Assembly (NCBI GenBank): GCA_046727855.1
Contig: JBKPDL010000051.1
Location: forward strand, 1-28,050
Origin: DASPWV01 sp046727855
GTDB lineage: Bacteria > Acidobacteriota > Vicinamibacteria > Vicinamibacterales > UBA2999
DNA: 28,050 bases
Reading direction: 5' to 3'
Positions 1 to 7,390 of the stretch are shown piece after piece. How positions within the stretch are numbered: position 1 is the stretch's first letter; each line of letters starts with the position of its first letter. Below the pieces are notes generated by a model. That model was not told the origin of the DNA, searched no databases, and saw only the letters and a program-made list of their open reading frames with translations. The translations under genes and the position numbers were made by a program.

Positions 1-214
1 CAGCACCACGGCGGCCGACTGCTGCGGCTCCGTCCTCCGTCGCCACGGCCGCGCCGCGCCGGCCGACGGCAACGGTGGCTTCTTCGCCGTGCGCGACTGT
101 TCCACCTCGCGTCGCGCGAACCGATCGCTGGTCCGCCTCCAACGCGATGGTGAGAAGCACGACGCCACAAAACAGCGCCGAGCCGACTGCAAGCAAACGT
201 TTGTTGATTCGCAT
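1..214 (-). CDS. Secreted repeat protein, N-terminal part (cut by window edge)
   Basis: Only the first 71 codons are in the window. The start is set by a good ribosome binding site (AGGAGAG) that overlaps the stop codon of the upstream DUF2092-like gene, leaving 11 bases between the two genes, so they are almost certainly co-transcribed. Residues 1-27 look like a signal peptide or membrane anchor (basic MRINKR, then a hydrophobic stretch). From about residue 37 the protein becomes a low-complexity Gly/Ala/Val repeat in which GRRGA recurs at residues 51 and 67, alternating with an acidic ATEDGA unit. Such repeats suggest an exported structural or surface protein. I do not recognise a named family, and the C-terminal part is not visible. 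Confidence 0.65.
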   Translation of the reverse strand, partial: MRINKRLLAVGSALFCGVVLLTIALEADQRSVRATRGGTVAHGEEATVAVGRRGAAVATEDGAAAVGRRGA

Positions 215-225
215 GTTGCTCTCCT

Positions 226-1038
226 TCACTTGCCCATCGCCTTGGCTGGGTCGGTCTTCAGTTCTTCTTTGGGAATTCGCTCGACCACCGTAATCAACTC
301 GTAACCCTGCGGCACGTTCGCGACGAACTGCGAATCGGCTGGTTGCGCCTGCAGGTTCCAGTTGCTGAACACCAGCCGGCTAACCGGCTGACCGGGCTCC
401 TCCTTGTAAGTGAGCTCGGCCTGGCAGGGGACAGTCGGAGACTCCGTGGTCACCGACAACGTCAAATCGACGGCCTTGGTGCTGTACTTCACTTCCTCGC
501 ACGCTTGACCCTCAACCGTTGTCCGCCGGTCCCATCCTCCCTGTGCCTGGCGCTCTGCAAAGGAGTCGTACGGCGAGCTGTAGAGGAAATCGGCGACCGC
601 GACGCGAAGGTCGAACCGTTGGGAAACCAAGTCCAGCGTTTCGTCGAGCGTGGCGGGTGCCTTGATCGTTGCGTACACCTTCTGCGTGTCGCCGACGACG
701 GTCACTGTATCGCCGTCGTAGGTCACCTTGACGTCGCGATCATCAGCCCCTGTCGCGTGCGACCAGAGGCGATTGGGCCGGCGCACCACTACATCTCGTC
801 TCACGAAGTACGGTTCCTTTTGACCATTGCGCCGTACGCGCTCGTGCGTCTCGCCGACCGTGACGGAGAAGGCTTGCGCCGCCTTCAACGTATCGCTCAT
901 TTTGCGAAGTAACTCGTCACCGCGCGCAGCCGCTTCCTGAGGCGTCCTTGGATCGCGTTGCCCGGAACATGCAACGGCGAACGCCGTGAGTGCGGCGACG
1001 ATCACATGCCGACGGGTTGTGTTGCTGAAGATCATCAT
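226..1038 (-). CDS. DUF2092-like periplasmic lipoprotein
   Basis: 270 residues. The start chosen is the ATG at 1038, preceded by GAGGAGGAAGC; an in-frame ATG 33 bases further upstream has no such site. The N-terminus is a lipoprotein signal (hydrophobic VIVAALTAFAVAC with Cys at residue 24 following A-V-A), so the mature protein is probably lipid-anchored. The rest is beta-rich with the layout of DUF2092 proteins (related to the LolA/LolB-like fold): an early helix (ELLRKMSDTLKAAQAFSV), paired strands such as VVVRRPNRLWS and KVTYDGDTVTVV, and a C-terminal FVANVPQGYELI. The family has no established biochemical activity; a role in envelope handling of lipids or lipoproteins is inference. It lies 11 bases upstream of the repeat protein gene, in the same probable operon. 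Confidence 0.75.
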   Translation of the reverse strand: MMIFSNTTRRHVIVAALTAFAVACSGQRDPRTPQEAAARGDELLRKMSDTLKAAQAFSVTVGETHERVRRNGQKEPYFVRRDVVVRRPNRLWSHATGADDRDVKVTYDGDTVTVVGDTQKVYATIKAPATLDETLDLVSQRFDLRVAVADFLYSSPYDSFAERQAQGGWDRRTTVEGQACEEVKYSTKAVDLTLSVTTESPTVPCQAELTYKEEPGQPVSRLVFSNWNLQAQPADSQFVANVPQGYELITVVERIPKEELKTDPAKAMGK

Positions 1039-1096
1039 GCTTCCTCCTCGCGTCCTGCTCCGACGTCTCATCGACGGTCCGAGCAGTAGATCTCTT

Positions 1097-1430
1097 TCCC
1101 TGCTTCATGTCCACAACAATCCAACCGCGCTTCGGCGCTTCATCGAGCGCGCGGGCAACCTGTCCCACGTGCGACGCGCGGTAGGTCGGTTCGTTTTTGG
1201 GTGCCGCGCCGACCTCATCCGGTCGCCGACGATGGTGGCCAATTTGTCGTGGTCATGCCCGCATGCGTCGCGGCCATGATATCCAGAATCCGACGCTCGC
1301 CACTAGCCGCAAGCGCTTTCATGTCGCCGTCGAGAACACCCTTGAATGGCTGCCAGTCTTTCCAATCGGAATGTTGACGGGCGAGTGCCTTGACCCGATC
1401 CAGGGCGAAGGCGAACTAGACCTGTCGACG
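1097..1430 (-). pseudogene. HAD-family phosphatase remnant (frameshifted, nonsense, internal deletion)
   Basis: Three pieces in successive frames read like one HAD-superfamily phosphatase. First, FALDRVKALARQHSDW and GDMKALAASGERRILDI (about 1415-1260), preceded by an in-frame TAG at 1418-1416. Second, after a frame change near 1250, DKLATIVGDRMRSARHPKT. Third, after another frame change, HVGQVARALDEAPKRGW followed by IVVDMKQ, which resembles the extreme C-terminus of these enzymes. The first two pieces normally sit in the N-terminal third and the last at the C-terminus, so roughly the middle half, including the catalytic core, is missing. At least one nonsense codon, two frameshifts and a large deletion make this a dead gene. 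Family assignment is from memory of conserved strings, not a search. Confidence 0.6.
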
Positions 1431-1541
1431 GGAGAATGCCCGCTCGACGCGCGAAATCAGGGTTGTTCGGCGAATGGTTCACGGAGAAAACCGCCTGAAC
1501 AATTGATTGACAGATGGAAAAACCCATCGCCATGCCGTGCG

Positions 1542-1697
1542 CACGATAAGCACACTTGGCGCACCGGAGGGCGGCTGCAGCTGACGGATTGGCGGGAACT
1601 TCGTGTCGGGATCCTTGGCGTCGTACGTAGTGAGACCGACCGGCTTGCGGTCGGGAATCGGCAGTACTTCGCGTCGGATGTCATCTTGATCCGCCAT
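1542..1697 (-). pseudogene. Arylsulfatase N-terminal remnant
   Basis: A 52-codon piece starting at the ATG at 1697 matches the leader segment of large bacterial arylsulfatases: PVGLTTYDAKDPDTKFPPI, then LQPPSGAPSVLIV. Family members continue directly into a metal-binding LLDDxGFG segment. Here the resemblance stops at the Val at 1542 and the frame runs through unrelated residues to a stop at 1479. The calcium-binding and Cys/Ser formylglycine motifs are absent, so it cannot encode an active sulfatase. The next 110 bases (1431-1541) match nothing I recognise. Together with the HAD remnant just downstream it marks a decaying hydrolase cluster. Confidence 0.6.
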
Positions 1698-1766
1698 GTT
1701 TCATCCAGCACTCTGCTTCGCCGTCATCAGTGCAGACATGACGTCGAATCCTGATCTCCATTCCGG

Positions 1767-2354
1767 TCAACGCGGAGGATAGCGTCGTAACAAGTCGCGC
1801 ACCGATTCGCGCAACACCGACTCGCGCTTTTTGGGGTCGGCATCCATTTTGAGCTCGGCCTGCGCCACACCACGCCATACGACCGCCTGCTTCGTACTCA
1901 TGTCGAGCACCAGCGATCCACGGTTCATCATCTCCAACGACTGTGTGGCAGGCGCGAACGGTGGCAGCCCCCATCCCGTGGTCGCTGGAAGAAATTGACC
2001 CATCGTCTGCGCGGACATGTTGTTGGTGAGCAGCAGGTAGTAGGTGACCAACAAATCAGGTTCGCCAGTTGCGGCTTGCAGCCCGCGCTGCTTCATCTCG
2101 GCGGTGACCGCCTCCACGATGATCGGCTCGGCACGCTGACGTGCGGCTTCAGGATCGTCGTCCTTCGTCCGCGCCATCTTGACCTCACCAGGTCCCTTTG
2201 GGTTCCATCCCCACGTGCGCACTGGCTTGAAGTCGAATGTCTTGTCGAACTCGACGCGCACTTTGACGCGCGCGACGATCAGGGTGTTAGCGGTAAACGC
2301 AATCGCAGTAGCGATAAGTAGAGCTCTGAGTTTCAACTGAGCGTCACACATCAT
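1767..2354 (-). CDS. DUF4136-like exported protein
   Basis: 195 residues. Residues 1-28 form a signal peptide (KLRALLIATAIAFTANTLIVA). The mature part opens with VRVEFDKTFDFKPVRTWGW, the usual DUF4136 pattern of an aspartate-rich strand followed by a short aromatic W-x-W segment. It continues with a helix (AEPIIVEAVTAEMKQRGL), a DLLVTYYLLLTN strand and a C-terminal helix VLRESVRDLLRRYPP. Family members are small periplasmic proteins or lipoproteins of unknown function. There are two tandem ATG codons at 2354 and 2351; GAGG lies immediately upstream, which spaces better to the second. The start overlaps the stop of the 43-codon frame upstream as ATGA, so translation may be coupled. Confidence 0.75.
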   Translation of the reverse strand: MMCDAQLKLRALLIATAIAFTANTLIVARVKVRVEFDKTFDFKPVRTWGWNPKGPGEVKMARTKDDDPEAARQRAEPIIVEAVTAEMKQRGLQAATGEPDLLVTYYLLLTNNMSAQTMGQFLPATTGWGLPPFAPATQSLEMMNRGSLVLDMSTKQAVVWRGVAQAELKMDADPKKRESVLRESVRDLLRRYPPR

Positions 2355-2482
2355 TCCTCGCTTCCGTCATCGGGAGAGGGCCGGCGGCCGGTACGGATCG
2401 GCGTTCCCATCGGTATGAGAGGATACTGCTTCACGCTCTCCTCAAACGCCGCGACTTGGTATCCCTCCGGCGTTGCGTCCAT
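2351..2482 (-). CDS. Small 43-residue ORF, possibly a gene remnant
   Basis: An ATG at 2482 opens a 43-codon frame (MDATPEGYQVAAFEESVKQY, then PLIPMGTPIR and an acidic C-terminus). It ends in TGA within an ATGA overlap with the DUF4136-like gene, an arrangement typical of co-translated genes. It begins 8 bases after the stop of the beta-barrel gene, with only a weak purine stretch (GAGCAGA) as ribosome binding site. The sequence has protein-like composition and looks like a segment of a larger protein; I half-recall similar FEESVKxxPL strings in DUF1254-type proteins but cannot confirm it. It is either a real small coupled gene or the surviving end of a decayed one. Confidence 0.35.
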   Translation of the reverse strand: MDATPEGYQVAAFEESVKQYPLIPMGTPIRTGRRPSPDDGSEE

Positions 2483-2490
2483 TCTGCTCG

Positions 2491-3156
2491 TTAATCGAAG
2501 CGCACGGTGATACCGGCCGCGGTTTCAAATTGATTGGAGTACTCGTTCTCAACCAGCTGCCAGCAGCCGTAGAACGGGTCGCACCAAATACCTGCGGGAT
2601 CGCTCTTGATGTAGGTTGGCGTCCAGCGGACGCCAAATTTGGCGCCCACCTTTGGCGAGAAGTAGTACTTGACGCCACCACCCCAAGTGGTCGAGAAGCG
2701 TGTTTCGCCCTCGATGTCGCCGGTGCCGCCGGCCACCAGGAACTCACCAAACGAATAGCTCGTCGCGCCGATGCCGCCAAAGAGATACGGCCGCACCCGG
2801 CCATCGCGTTCGCCGAAGTTATAGACGAAGTTGAACAGGTAGTTGTAGACCGCCAACTCCGAAATAGGCAGCTTGCCGCCCGGCCCATCAGCTTGCAGTC
2901 GTGAATTCTGACGTGCCCACACGAACTCGGCTTCATATAGGTCGGTAAAGAAGAAGCCAAACGAGAGATTGATAGAGGCGCCGCTATCGACCGCGAGTGT
3001 GTCGTACAGCTGTCCGAGCAGCGGCCGATCGTCCAATGAGATGCCTTCGCTCGCGCTGTAGCCGACGTTGAAACTCGCCTCAGCGCGCTGCGCTGACGCG
3101 GCTGGCGCAAAGCACGTCAGGCATGCGGCCAGAATGAAAGCCGTTTGGCGTGACAT
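2491..3156 (-). CDS. Outer-membrane beta-barrel protein (OmpA/OmpW-like porin family)
   Basis: 221 residues from the ATG at 3156, chosen because GGGAG precedes it and a classical signal peptide follows (MSRQTAFILAACLTCFAPAA, ending SAQ at about residue 23). The upstream extension of the frame reads through the structured repeat and is rejected. The mature protein alternates hydrophobic and polar residues as in an eight-stranded barrel: NVGYSASEGISL, SINLSFGFFFTDLYEAEFVW, LFNFVYNFG, VRPYLFGGIGATSYSF, STTWGGGVKYYFSPKVGAKF and VRWTPTYI. The last strand ends AAGITVRFD with the aromatic near the C-terminus used for barrel assembly. A Cys pair in IWCDPFYGCW may form a loop disulfide. It is probably an outer-membrane porin or adhesion-type barrel; the ligand is unknown. 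Confidence 0.8.
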   Translation of the reverse strand: MSRQTAFILAACLTCFAPAASAQRAEASFNVGYSASEGISLDDRPLLGQLYDTLAVDSGASINLSFGFFFTDLYEAEFVWARQNSRLQADGPGGKLPISELAVYNYLFNFVYNFGERDGRVRPYLFGGIGATSYSFGEFLVAGGTGDIEGETRFSTTWGGGVKYYFSPKVGAKFGVRWTPTYIKSDPAGIWCDPFYGCWQLVENEYSNQFETAAGITVRFD

Positions 3157-3167
3157 TCGGTACTCCC

Positions 3168-3321
3168 TTGGACCGCTATGCGGCCCCAACGTGAATTTTG
3201 GACTTGTTGCCGGTCCGCATAGCGGTCCTAGGCGCGCGGAGCGCGCCAAGCAAATACTGCCAACCAGCCAAGGGCGAGGCTCCGCAGGCATCGGGATATC
3301 AAGGGCGAGCCCTTGGCTGGT
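3168..3321 (+). repeat. 154-bp structured intergenic repeat, copy A
   Basis: This non-coding block is about 93 percent identical to 21506-21660. It holds three inverted repeats in order. Stem I is a perfect 14-bp pair (GGACCGCTATGCGG at 3170-3183 with its complement at 3215-3228). Stem II is a GC-rich 7-bp stem around GGA (GGCGCGC at 3231-3237 with 3241-3247). Stem III is a perfect 13-bp pair (ACCAGCCAAGGGC at 3263-3275 with 3309-3321). The right arm of stem III can instead fold locally as CAAGGG-CGAG-CCCTTG. It fills the gap between the beta-barrel gene and the conserved gene at 3354. No target-site duplication or coding potential was seen. It could be a REP/MITE-like element or a structured RNA. 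Confidence 0.85.
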
Positions 3322-3353
3322 GATGGACAGCATGCACGTTCCTCGCCGCGTGC

Positions 3354-3941
3354 CTACTTCTTGGGTTCGACTTTCAGGTTCTGCAGTCGCACCGGCTCAC
3401 TCGCGTAGTTCTCGAGCTCGACCGTGTTTTTCTTCTTGTTGTAGGTAATCTTGGTCGCGACCGACGCCTTACCTTCGCCCTCGCCGTTGCTCTTGACGCG
3501 GATGTCGAACAACGTGAAGGGATAGTCGATGATGCGCGGTTGGTTCCTCGCTTCCCAAAACCCGATGTAGCGATCGGTGAGGATGATGATCTGTTCGCCA
3601 CCGTCCTCAGCCGGGTGGTTGCGCGCGTAATGCAAGTCGTAGCCGAGCGTGTTCGGCAATCGTACGAACCCCACACGTTTGGTCTTTTGCAGCGCCCGAA
3701 GCAAGGTGTCGGGGCCTTTGGTAGCGAATGCCGTGTTCAGTTGTTCGCGCTCCGCGTCGGTCGACCAGCGATCGATTTCGATCTGCACCATGTTGGTCCT
3801 GCCGGTGCCAATGTTGCTCATGTTGACGGCAAACGCGTTAATGCGGAGTGGCGCGTCCGGCGTCTGCCCGGGCGCGCGATCCGCGCTGGCGAAAAAGAAT
3901 AGGACACTTGTGGCAACCGCGAGCGGGGCGGTCGATCGCAT
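3354..3941 (-). CDS. Conserved secreted protein of unknown function
   Basis: 195 residues from the ATG at 3941, which has AGAGGAG seven bases upstream. The N-terminus is a signal peptide (MRSTAPLAVATSVLFFFASA, cleavage near APGQ). The mature part looks like a single globular beta-rich domain: a strand INAFAVNMSNIGTGRTNMVQ followed by IEIDRWS, a helix DTLLRALQKTKRVGFVRL, then LGYDLHYARNHPAEDGG, QIIILTDRYIGFWEAR and DYPFTLFDIRVKSNGEGEG, ending in a lysine-rich tail. Such proteins are common among acidobacterial hypothetical proteins; I know of no assigned function. A truncated paralogue of its central part is found at 24612-24761, so the family has been duplicated in this genome. Confidence 0.75.
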   Translation of the reverse strand: MRSTAPLAVATSVLFFFASADRAPGQTPDAPLRINAFAVNMSNIGTGRTNMVQIEIDRWSTDAEREQLNTAFATKGPDTLLRALQKTKRVGFVRLPNTLGYDLHYARNHPAEDGGEQIIILTDRYIGFWEARNQPRIIDYPFTLFDIRVKSNGEGEGKASVATKITYNKKKNTVELENYASEPVRLQNLKVEPKK

Positions 3942-3973
3942 AGCCGATCTCCTCTGTGGGGGTATTCGCCAAT

Positions 3974-4390
3974 TCACAGCCCTCGGCCCGTCGTTTCGAG
4001 CGGTGGGAAGGGACTGATGAGCAGCTCCCCTCGCAACGCCGCCCAAATGGCCGGCACGAGGTCTTCGCCGACTCTGACCTTCAAGACATAACCGAACGCG
4101 CCGGCCGCCAACCCCCTTCGCAGCATCGTTCGGTCCGCGTGCACAGTCGCAAACACCACGCGCGCCGCGGGATGCCGACGCAGAATGATTTCCGTCGCGG
4201 CGATCCCACTGAGACCCGGCATCACCACGTCGGTGACGATGACGTCGGGGGCCAGACGCTCGGCCGCATCGAGCAGCGCATGCCCATCGCAGACGCTTCC
4301 GACCACCTCGAACTCCGGCTCTAGCAGCGCACGCCAGAGTGCCGTTGTCGGGGCGTGATCGTCAGCAAGCAACACCCGCCTGCGACTCAT
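3974..4390 (-). CDS. Single-domain response regulator (CheY/NarL-type receiver)
   Basis: 138 residues, essentially one receiver domain. The acidic pair D10-D11 (LLADDH), phospho-acceptor D54 (VIVTDVVMPGLSG), T82 (VFATVH) and K104 (GYVLKVR) are all in place. It is expected to accept phosphate from a histidine kinase and act by protein contact. The sequence is closest to the NarL/FixJ receiver style, but no helix-turn-helix follows: only about 20 residues, ending LETTGRGL, come after the last helix. It may be a truncated DNA-binding regulator or a genuine stand-alone receiver. AAGGTG stands six bases before the ATG. No histidine kinase lies next to it; the one at the right end of the window is 21 kb away. 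Confidence 0.85.
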   Translation of the reverse strand: MSRRRVLLADDHAPTTALWRALLEPEFEVVGSVCDGHALLDAAERLAPDVIVTDVVMPGLSGIAATEIILRRHPAARVVFATVHADRTMLRRGLAAGAFGYVLKVRVGEDLVPAIWAALRGELLISPFPPLETTGRGL

Positions 4391-4494
4391 GGGTCACCTT
4401 CTTATCGCCGTTCGATGGCAAGGTCGATGATCAGCGTCGGTGGCAAGAATAGAAACGACATCGAACGCCGGAAAGCGGGAGACTACGCGGCTGA

Positions 4495-4733
4495 GGGGCG
4501 GAGAAGTACGTCGCCGTCGTTGAAAAAGTACGGTCGGCAACCTGGGAGGGGGCGTTCCGCATCCCGCTGTTGGTACGCTGGCCCGGCAAGGTCCGGCGGG
4601 TGTCGTGGTCAATGACATCGTTCAGCATCACGACTGGTTGCCCACGTTGCTCGCAGCGGCAGGCGAGCCGAACGCCGCGATATGCAAAACGCATCCGAAG
4701 CTTTCGAAAGAACGCCAAGTCCGTTCGAAGTAA
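4495..4733 (+). pseudogene. Arylsulfatase C-terminal remnant with frameshift
   Basis: From 4495 the frame reads EKYVAVVEKVRSA, then TWEGAFRIPLLVRWPGKV to about 4593. After a frame change it continues in the frame starting at 4596 with AGVVVNDIVQHHDWLPTLL and AAAGEPNAA, to a TAA at 4731-4733. The string W-E-G-x-F-R-x-P-x-x-x-R-W-P-G followed by N-x-I-x-x-x-x-D-W-x-P-T is the hallmark of the C-terminal half of type I sulfatases. The upstream catalytic domain is missing; a stop codon lies at 4492-4494. This is a decayed fragment on the strand opposite to the sulfatase remnant at 1542-1697. It fills most of the gap before the serine hydrolase gene. Confidence 0.7.
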
Positions 4734-4770
4734 TATGAGCACCGCACCGCCCGTCTCCACGGAGGTTGTC

Positions 4771-6768
4771 ATGCCTCGACGCTTCCTCATCGCCTTCGGA
4801 TTTACGGTTCTCATCGTTGGCCCTGTCGTCGCCCAGACGACGCCGCCCGCGTCCCCTGAAAGAGTGAAAGAGGACTCATCGCGGTCGACCCCCGCTGGAG
4901 CGACCTTCACGGTTCCAGCGGGATGGACGCTGACAACCAAGGCGGCGATCGTCGTTCTCGAGCCGCCCGAGCCCGACTCGCACGTCGTGATCGTGGACGT
5001 AAAGGCGCAGGACGCCGATGCCGCCGTCTCCTCAGCGTGGGCCGCGTACAAGCCCGGCTTCAACCGGCCCCTCAAGATCGCGCTGCCACAGCCCGCGCGG
5101 GAAGGATGGGAGGAGCGGAGAGCCTTCCAGTACGAGACATCGCCGAACGAACGGGCCGTCGTGGTCGCCTACGCCTCACGTGCCGGTGACGCGTGGACGG
5201 TGGTCCTCGTCGACGGGACCGAGCCGACGTTCGAAAAGCGCGGCGCGCCATTGAGGCTCACTCTGCAGAGCCTCCGGCCGAAGGGGTATGCCCGTGAATC
5301 GTTCGCCGGGAAGAAGGCAAACCGGCTGGACGAGAAACGTCTCGCCGTGCTGCAGGAATTCGTCGCGACTGGGATGAAGCTGCTGGACACTCCTGGCGTG
5401 GGACTCGCTTTCATCGACGGCGGAAAGACGATTTGGGCAGGGGGTCTAGGCGTGAAGGAGCGAGGAAAACCCGATCCAGTCAGCCCGGATACGCTCTTCA
5501 TCGCGGCGTCGAACACCAAGGCGCTGACAACGCTGCTCCTCGCCGAACTGGTCGATGAAGGGAAGATGCGCTGGGATCAGCCGGTGACTGAGCTCTTCCC
5601 CGCGTTCAAGCTAGGCGACGAAGCGACCACGAGGCAGGTGCTGGTACAGCATCTCATCTGCGCTTGCACGGGGATGCCGCGGCAAGACATGGAGTGGTTG
5701 TTCGAATACCGCAACGAGACGCCGGCCACGGCGATGAAGCTCTTGGGGACGATGCAGCCGACCAGCGGCTTCGGCGAGGTCTTTCAGTACAGCAACCTGA
5801 TGGCGGCCGCCGCGGGTTTTATCGGCGGCGCAAAGACGGTGCCCGGGAAGGAGTGGGGAGAGGCCTATGACGAGGCGATGAGGACGAAAGTCTTCGAGCC
5901 GCTCGGGATGACGACGACGACGTTCGACTTTGCGAAAGCGTTGAAGGGCGACATGGCGCAACCCCATGGCGACGATGTGAACGGGAACGTAGTCCGGGCG
6001 CGCATGGACCTGAACTATTCCGTCGTTCCAGTCCGGCCGGCGGGGGGTGTCTGGACGAGCCCGCGAGAGCTAGCCCGGTACGTCGAGATGGAGCTTGCCA
6101 AGGGAGTGCTCCCGAGCGGTAAGCGGCTCGTCTCCCACGAGAACCTCCTGGCGCGGTACAAGCCGAACGTGATCGTCGGTGAGGACGCAACCTATGGCAT
6201 GGCCTTAATGGTCGAGACGAAGTATGGCATTCCGGTGGTCCACCACGGCGGTGACCTCGCGGGATATCACAGCGACATGATCTGGCTACCCGAACATGGC
6301 GTCGGCGCCGTGATCCTCACGAATGCCGACTCGGGCGTGATAATCCGCGGGCCACTCCTCCGCAGACTTCTCGAGGTGCTATTCGATGCAAAGCCGGAGG
6401 CGGAGGAGACGCTGAAGATCGCCGCAGCGCAGCGGAAAGCGGCCATTGCCAAGGAGCGCGAGCGGCTCCAGGTGCCTGCCGACCCCGCGGCCGTCGACAA
6501 GCTCGCGCCACGATATGCGAGCAGTTCGCTCGGCGAGCTCACGATCCTGAAGGAAGGCAACGTGACCGTCTTCGATGTCGGCGAGTGGAAGAGCGCCGTC
6601 GCGTCGCGGAAGAACGACGATGGCACGATCTCGTTCGTCACGATCGATCCGACGCTCAACGGGTTTGAGTTCGTCGTCGCGGACAAAGACGGAAAACGAG
6701 GGCTGATCACGCGCGACGCGCAGCACGAATACCTTTGGGTAGAGGCGGCGGCCACTGCCAAGCCCTGA
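4771..6768 (+). CDS. Secreted serine hydrolase, class C beta-lactamase/esterase family
   Basis: 665 residues. The ATG at 4771 has GGAGG five bases upstream, and a signal peptide follows (MPRRFLIAFGFTVLIVGPVV, cleavage near AQT). Residues 40-170 form an extra N-terminal beta domain (TFTVPAGWTLTT...LRLTLQSL). Residues 185-540 are the beta-lactamase fold with all three catalytic motifs: S247-N-T-K250 (SxxK nucleophile and base), Y340-S-N342 (YxN) and H492-G-G494 replacing KTG. The remaining 120 residues form a C-terminal beta domain like those of esterase EstB- and DD-peptidase-type members. The substrate could be a D-amino-acid peptide, an ester or a beta-lactam and cannot be fixed from sequence. 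It probably acts in the periplasm or outside the cell. A hairpin follows 12 bases after the stop. Confidence 0.9.
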   Translation: MPRRFLIAFGFTVLIVGPVVAQTTPPASPERVKEDSSRSTPAGATFTVPAGWTLTTKAAIVVLEPPEPDSHVVIVDVKAQDADAAVSSAWAAYKPGFNRPLKIALPQPAREGWEERRAFQYETSPNERAVVVAYASRAGDAWTVVLVDGTEPTFEKRGAPLRLTLQSLRPKGYARESFAGKKANRLDEKRLAVLQEFVATGMKLLDTPGVGLAFIDGGKTIWAGGLGVKERGKPDPVSPDTLFIAASNTKALTTLLLAELVDEGKMRWDQPVTELFPAFKLGDEATTRQVLVQHLICACTGMPRQDMEWLFEYRNETPATAMKLLGTMQPTSGFGEVFQYSNLMAAAAGFIGGAKTVPGKEWGEAYDEAMRTKVFEPLGMTTTTFDFAKALKGDMAQPHGDDVNGNVVRARMDLNYSVVPVRPAGGVWTSPRELARYVEMELAKGVLPSGKRLVSHENLLARYKPNVIVGEDATYGMALMVETKYGIPVVHHGGDLAGYHSDMIWLPEHGVGAVILTNADSGVIIRGPLLRRLLEVLFDAKPEAEETLKIAAAQRKAAIAKERERLQVPADPAAVDKLAPRYASSSLGELTILKEGNVTVFDVGEWKSAVASRKNDDGTISFVTIDPTLNGFEFVVADKDGKRGLITRDAQHEYLWVEAAATAKP

Positions 6769-6780
6769 GCACAGGGCGGG

Positions 6781-6801
6781 GGCTTCGCGCTCTGCGGAGC
6801 C
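6781..6801 (+). terminator. Hairpin after the serine hydrolase gene
   Basis: GGCTTCGC and GCGGAGCC form an 8-bp stem (one G-U pair) around a GCTCT loop, starting 12 bases after the stop codon. No T-run follows, so it is either a weak intrinsic terminator or an mRNA 3' stabilising hairpin. Confidence 0.4.
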
Positions 6802-7390
6802 AGCGTCCAACAGCGCGCCCGAGCGGACGCGATTCAGCAAACAGACGGCGCTGCTTTCGCGCTGTCCCGCATTCGTGGCGAGAACGTGGCCTCCGCGCGC
6901 CGGAAAAATCACGCTGCGGCCATGGCGGTCGCGCGAGAGCATGATGGGTAGCGAGGTCCCCAGTCGCGGGTTGCACCACCGTGGTGACTCGCACCGCCTG
7001 TTCCAGGGCGGCCTTCGCGTGATTTTTCGGCACCCGGTGCGGCGCGCTTCGGACACGTTTCGCCCCGCATGCGCGACAGCGCGGCGCGCGCCGTCGAGGC
7101 GAGTGCTGCTGGCCGGTCGTGGCGAGACCGCCTCTGAGCCATGCCGCGCAGCGCCGTCTGACAACTTGCCCAACGCACGTCAGCGGCGGACGCCGAGCGC
7201 GGCCGCGAAGCCAGAAAACGGCGCGCGGCGTCTCCAGCGTCAGAGCACTGACGTCCGTGCGGTGGCGCAAGTTGGTCGGCGTGGCGAAGCGGCGGGCCTC
7301 GACGCGAACGGCCAGCAGCGCGAGCCAGTGCCAGCGCGGGAAGACACTGTTGATACTGGTCCTTACTCAGACAAGACAGTCCACAAGTGA
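6802..7390. other. About 590 bp without a supportable gene
   Basis: Several overlapping open frames occur on both strands, but none has a convincing start, ribosome binding site, domain or amino-acid balance. All are Arg/Ala/Pro-rich, as expected from GC-rich non-coding DNA. The plus strand contains a sigma-independent-looking mixture of short direct and inverted motifs but no tRNA-like fold or strong terminator. It separates the serine hydrolase gene from the 3' end of the ECF sigma gene. It may be a decayed gene or part of an unrecognised dispersed element. Confidence 0.4.

Noticed and set aside
2491..3333. Longer version of the beta-barrel gene starting at 3333
   Set aside because: The extra 59 codons translate the structured repeat; the ATG at 3156 has a ribosome binding site and a signal peptide.
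6379..7173. Minus-strand frame of 264 codons spanning the end of the serine hydrolase and the gap
   Set aside because: More than half is antisense to the hydrolase gene, and the rest is Arg-rich without recognisable motifs or start signals.
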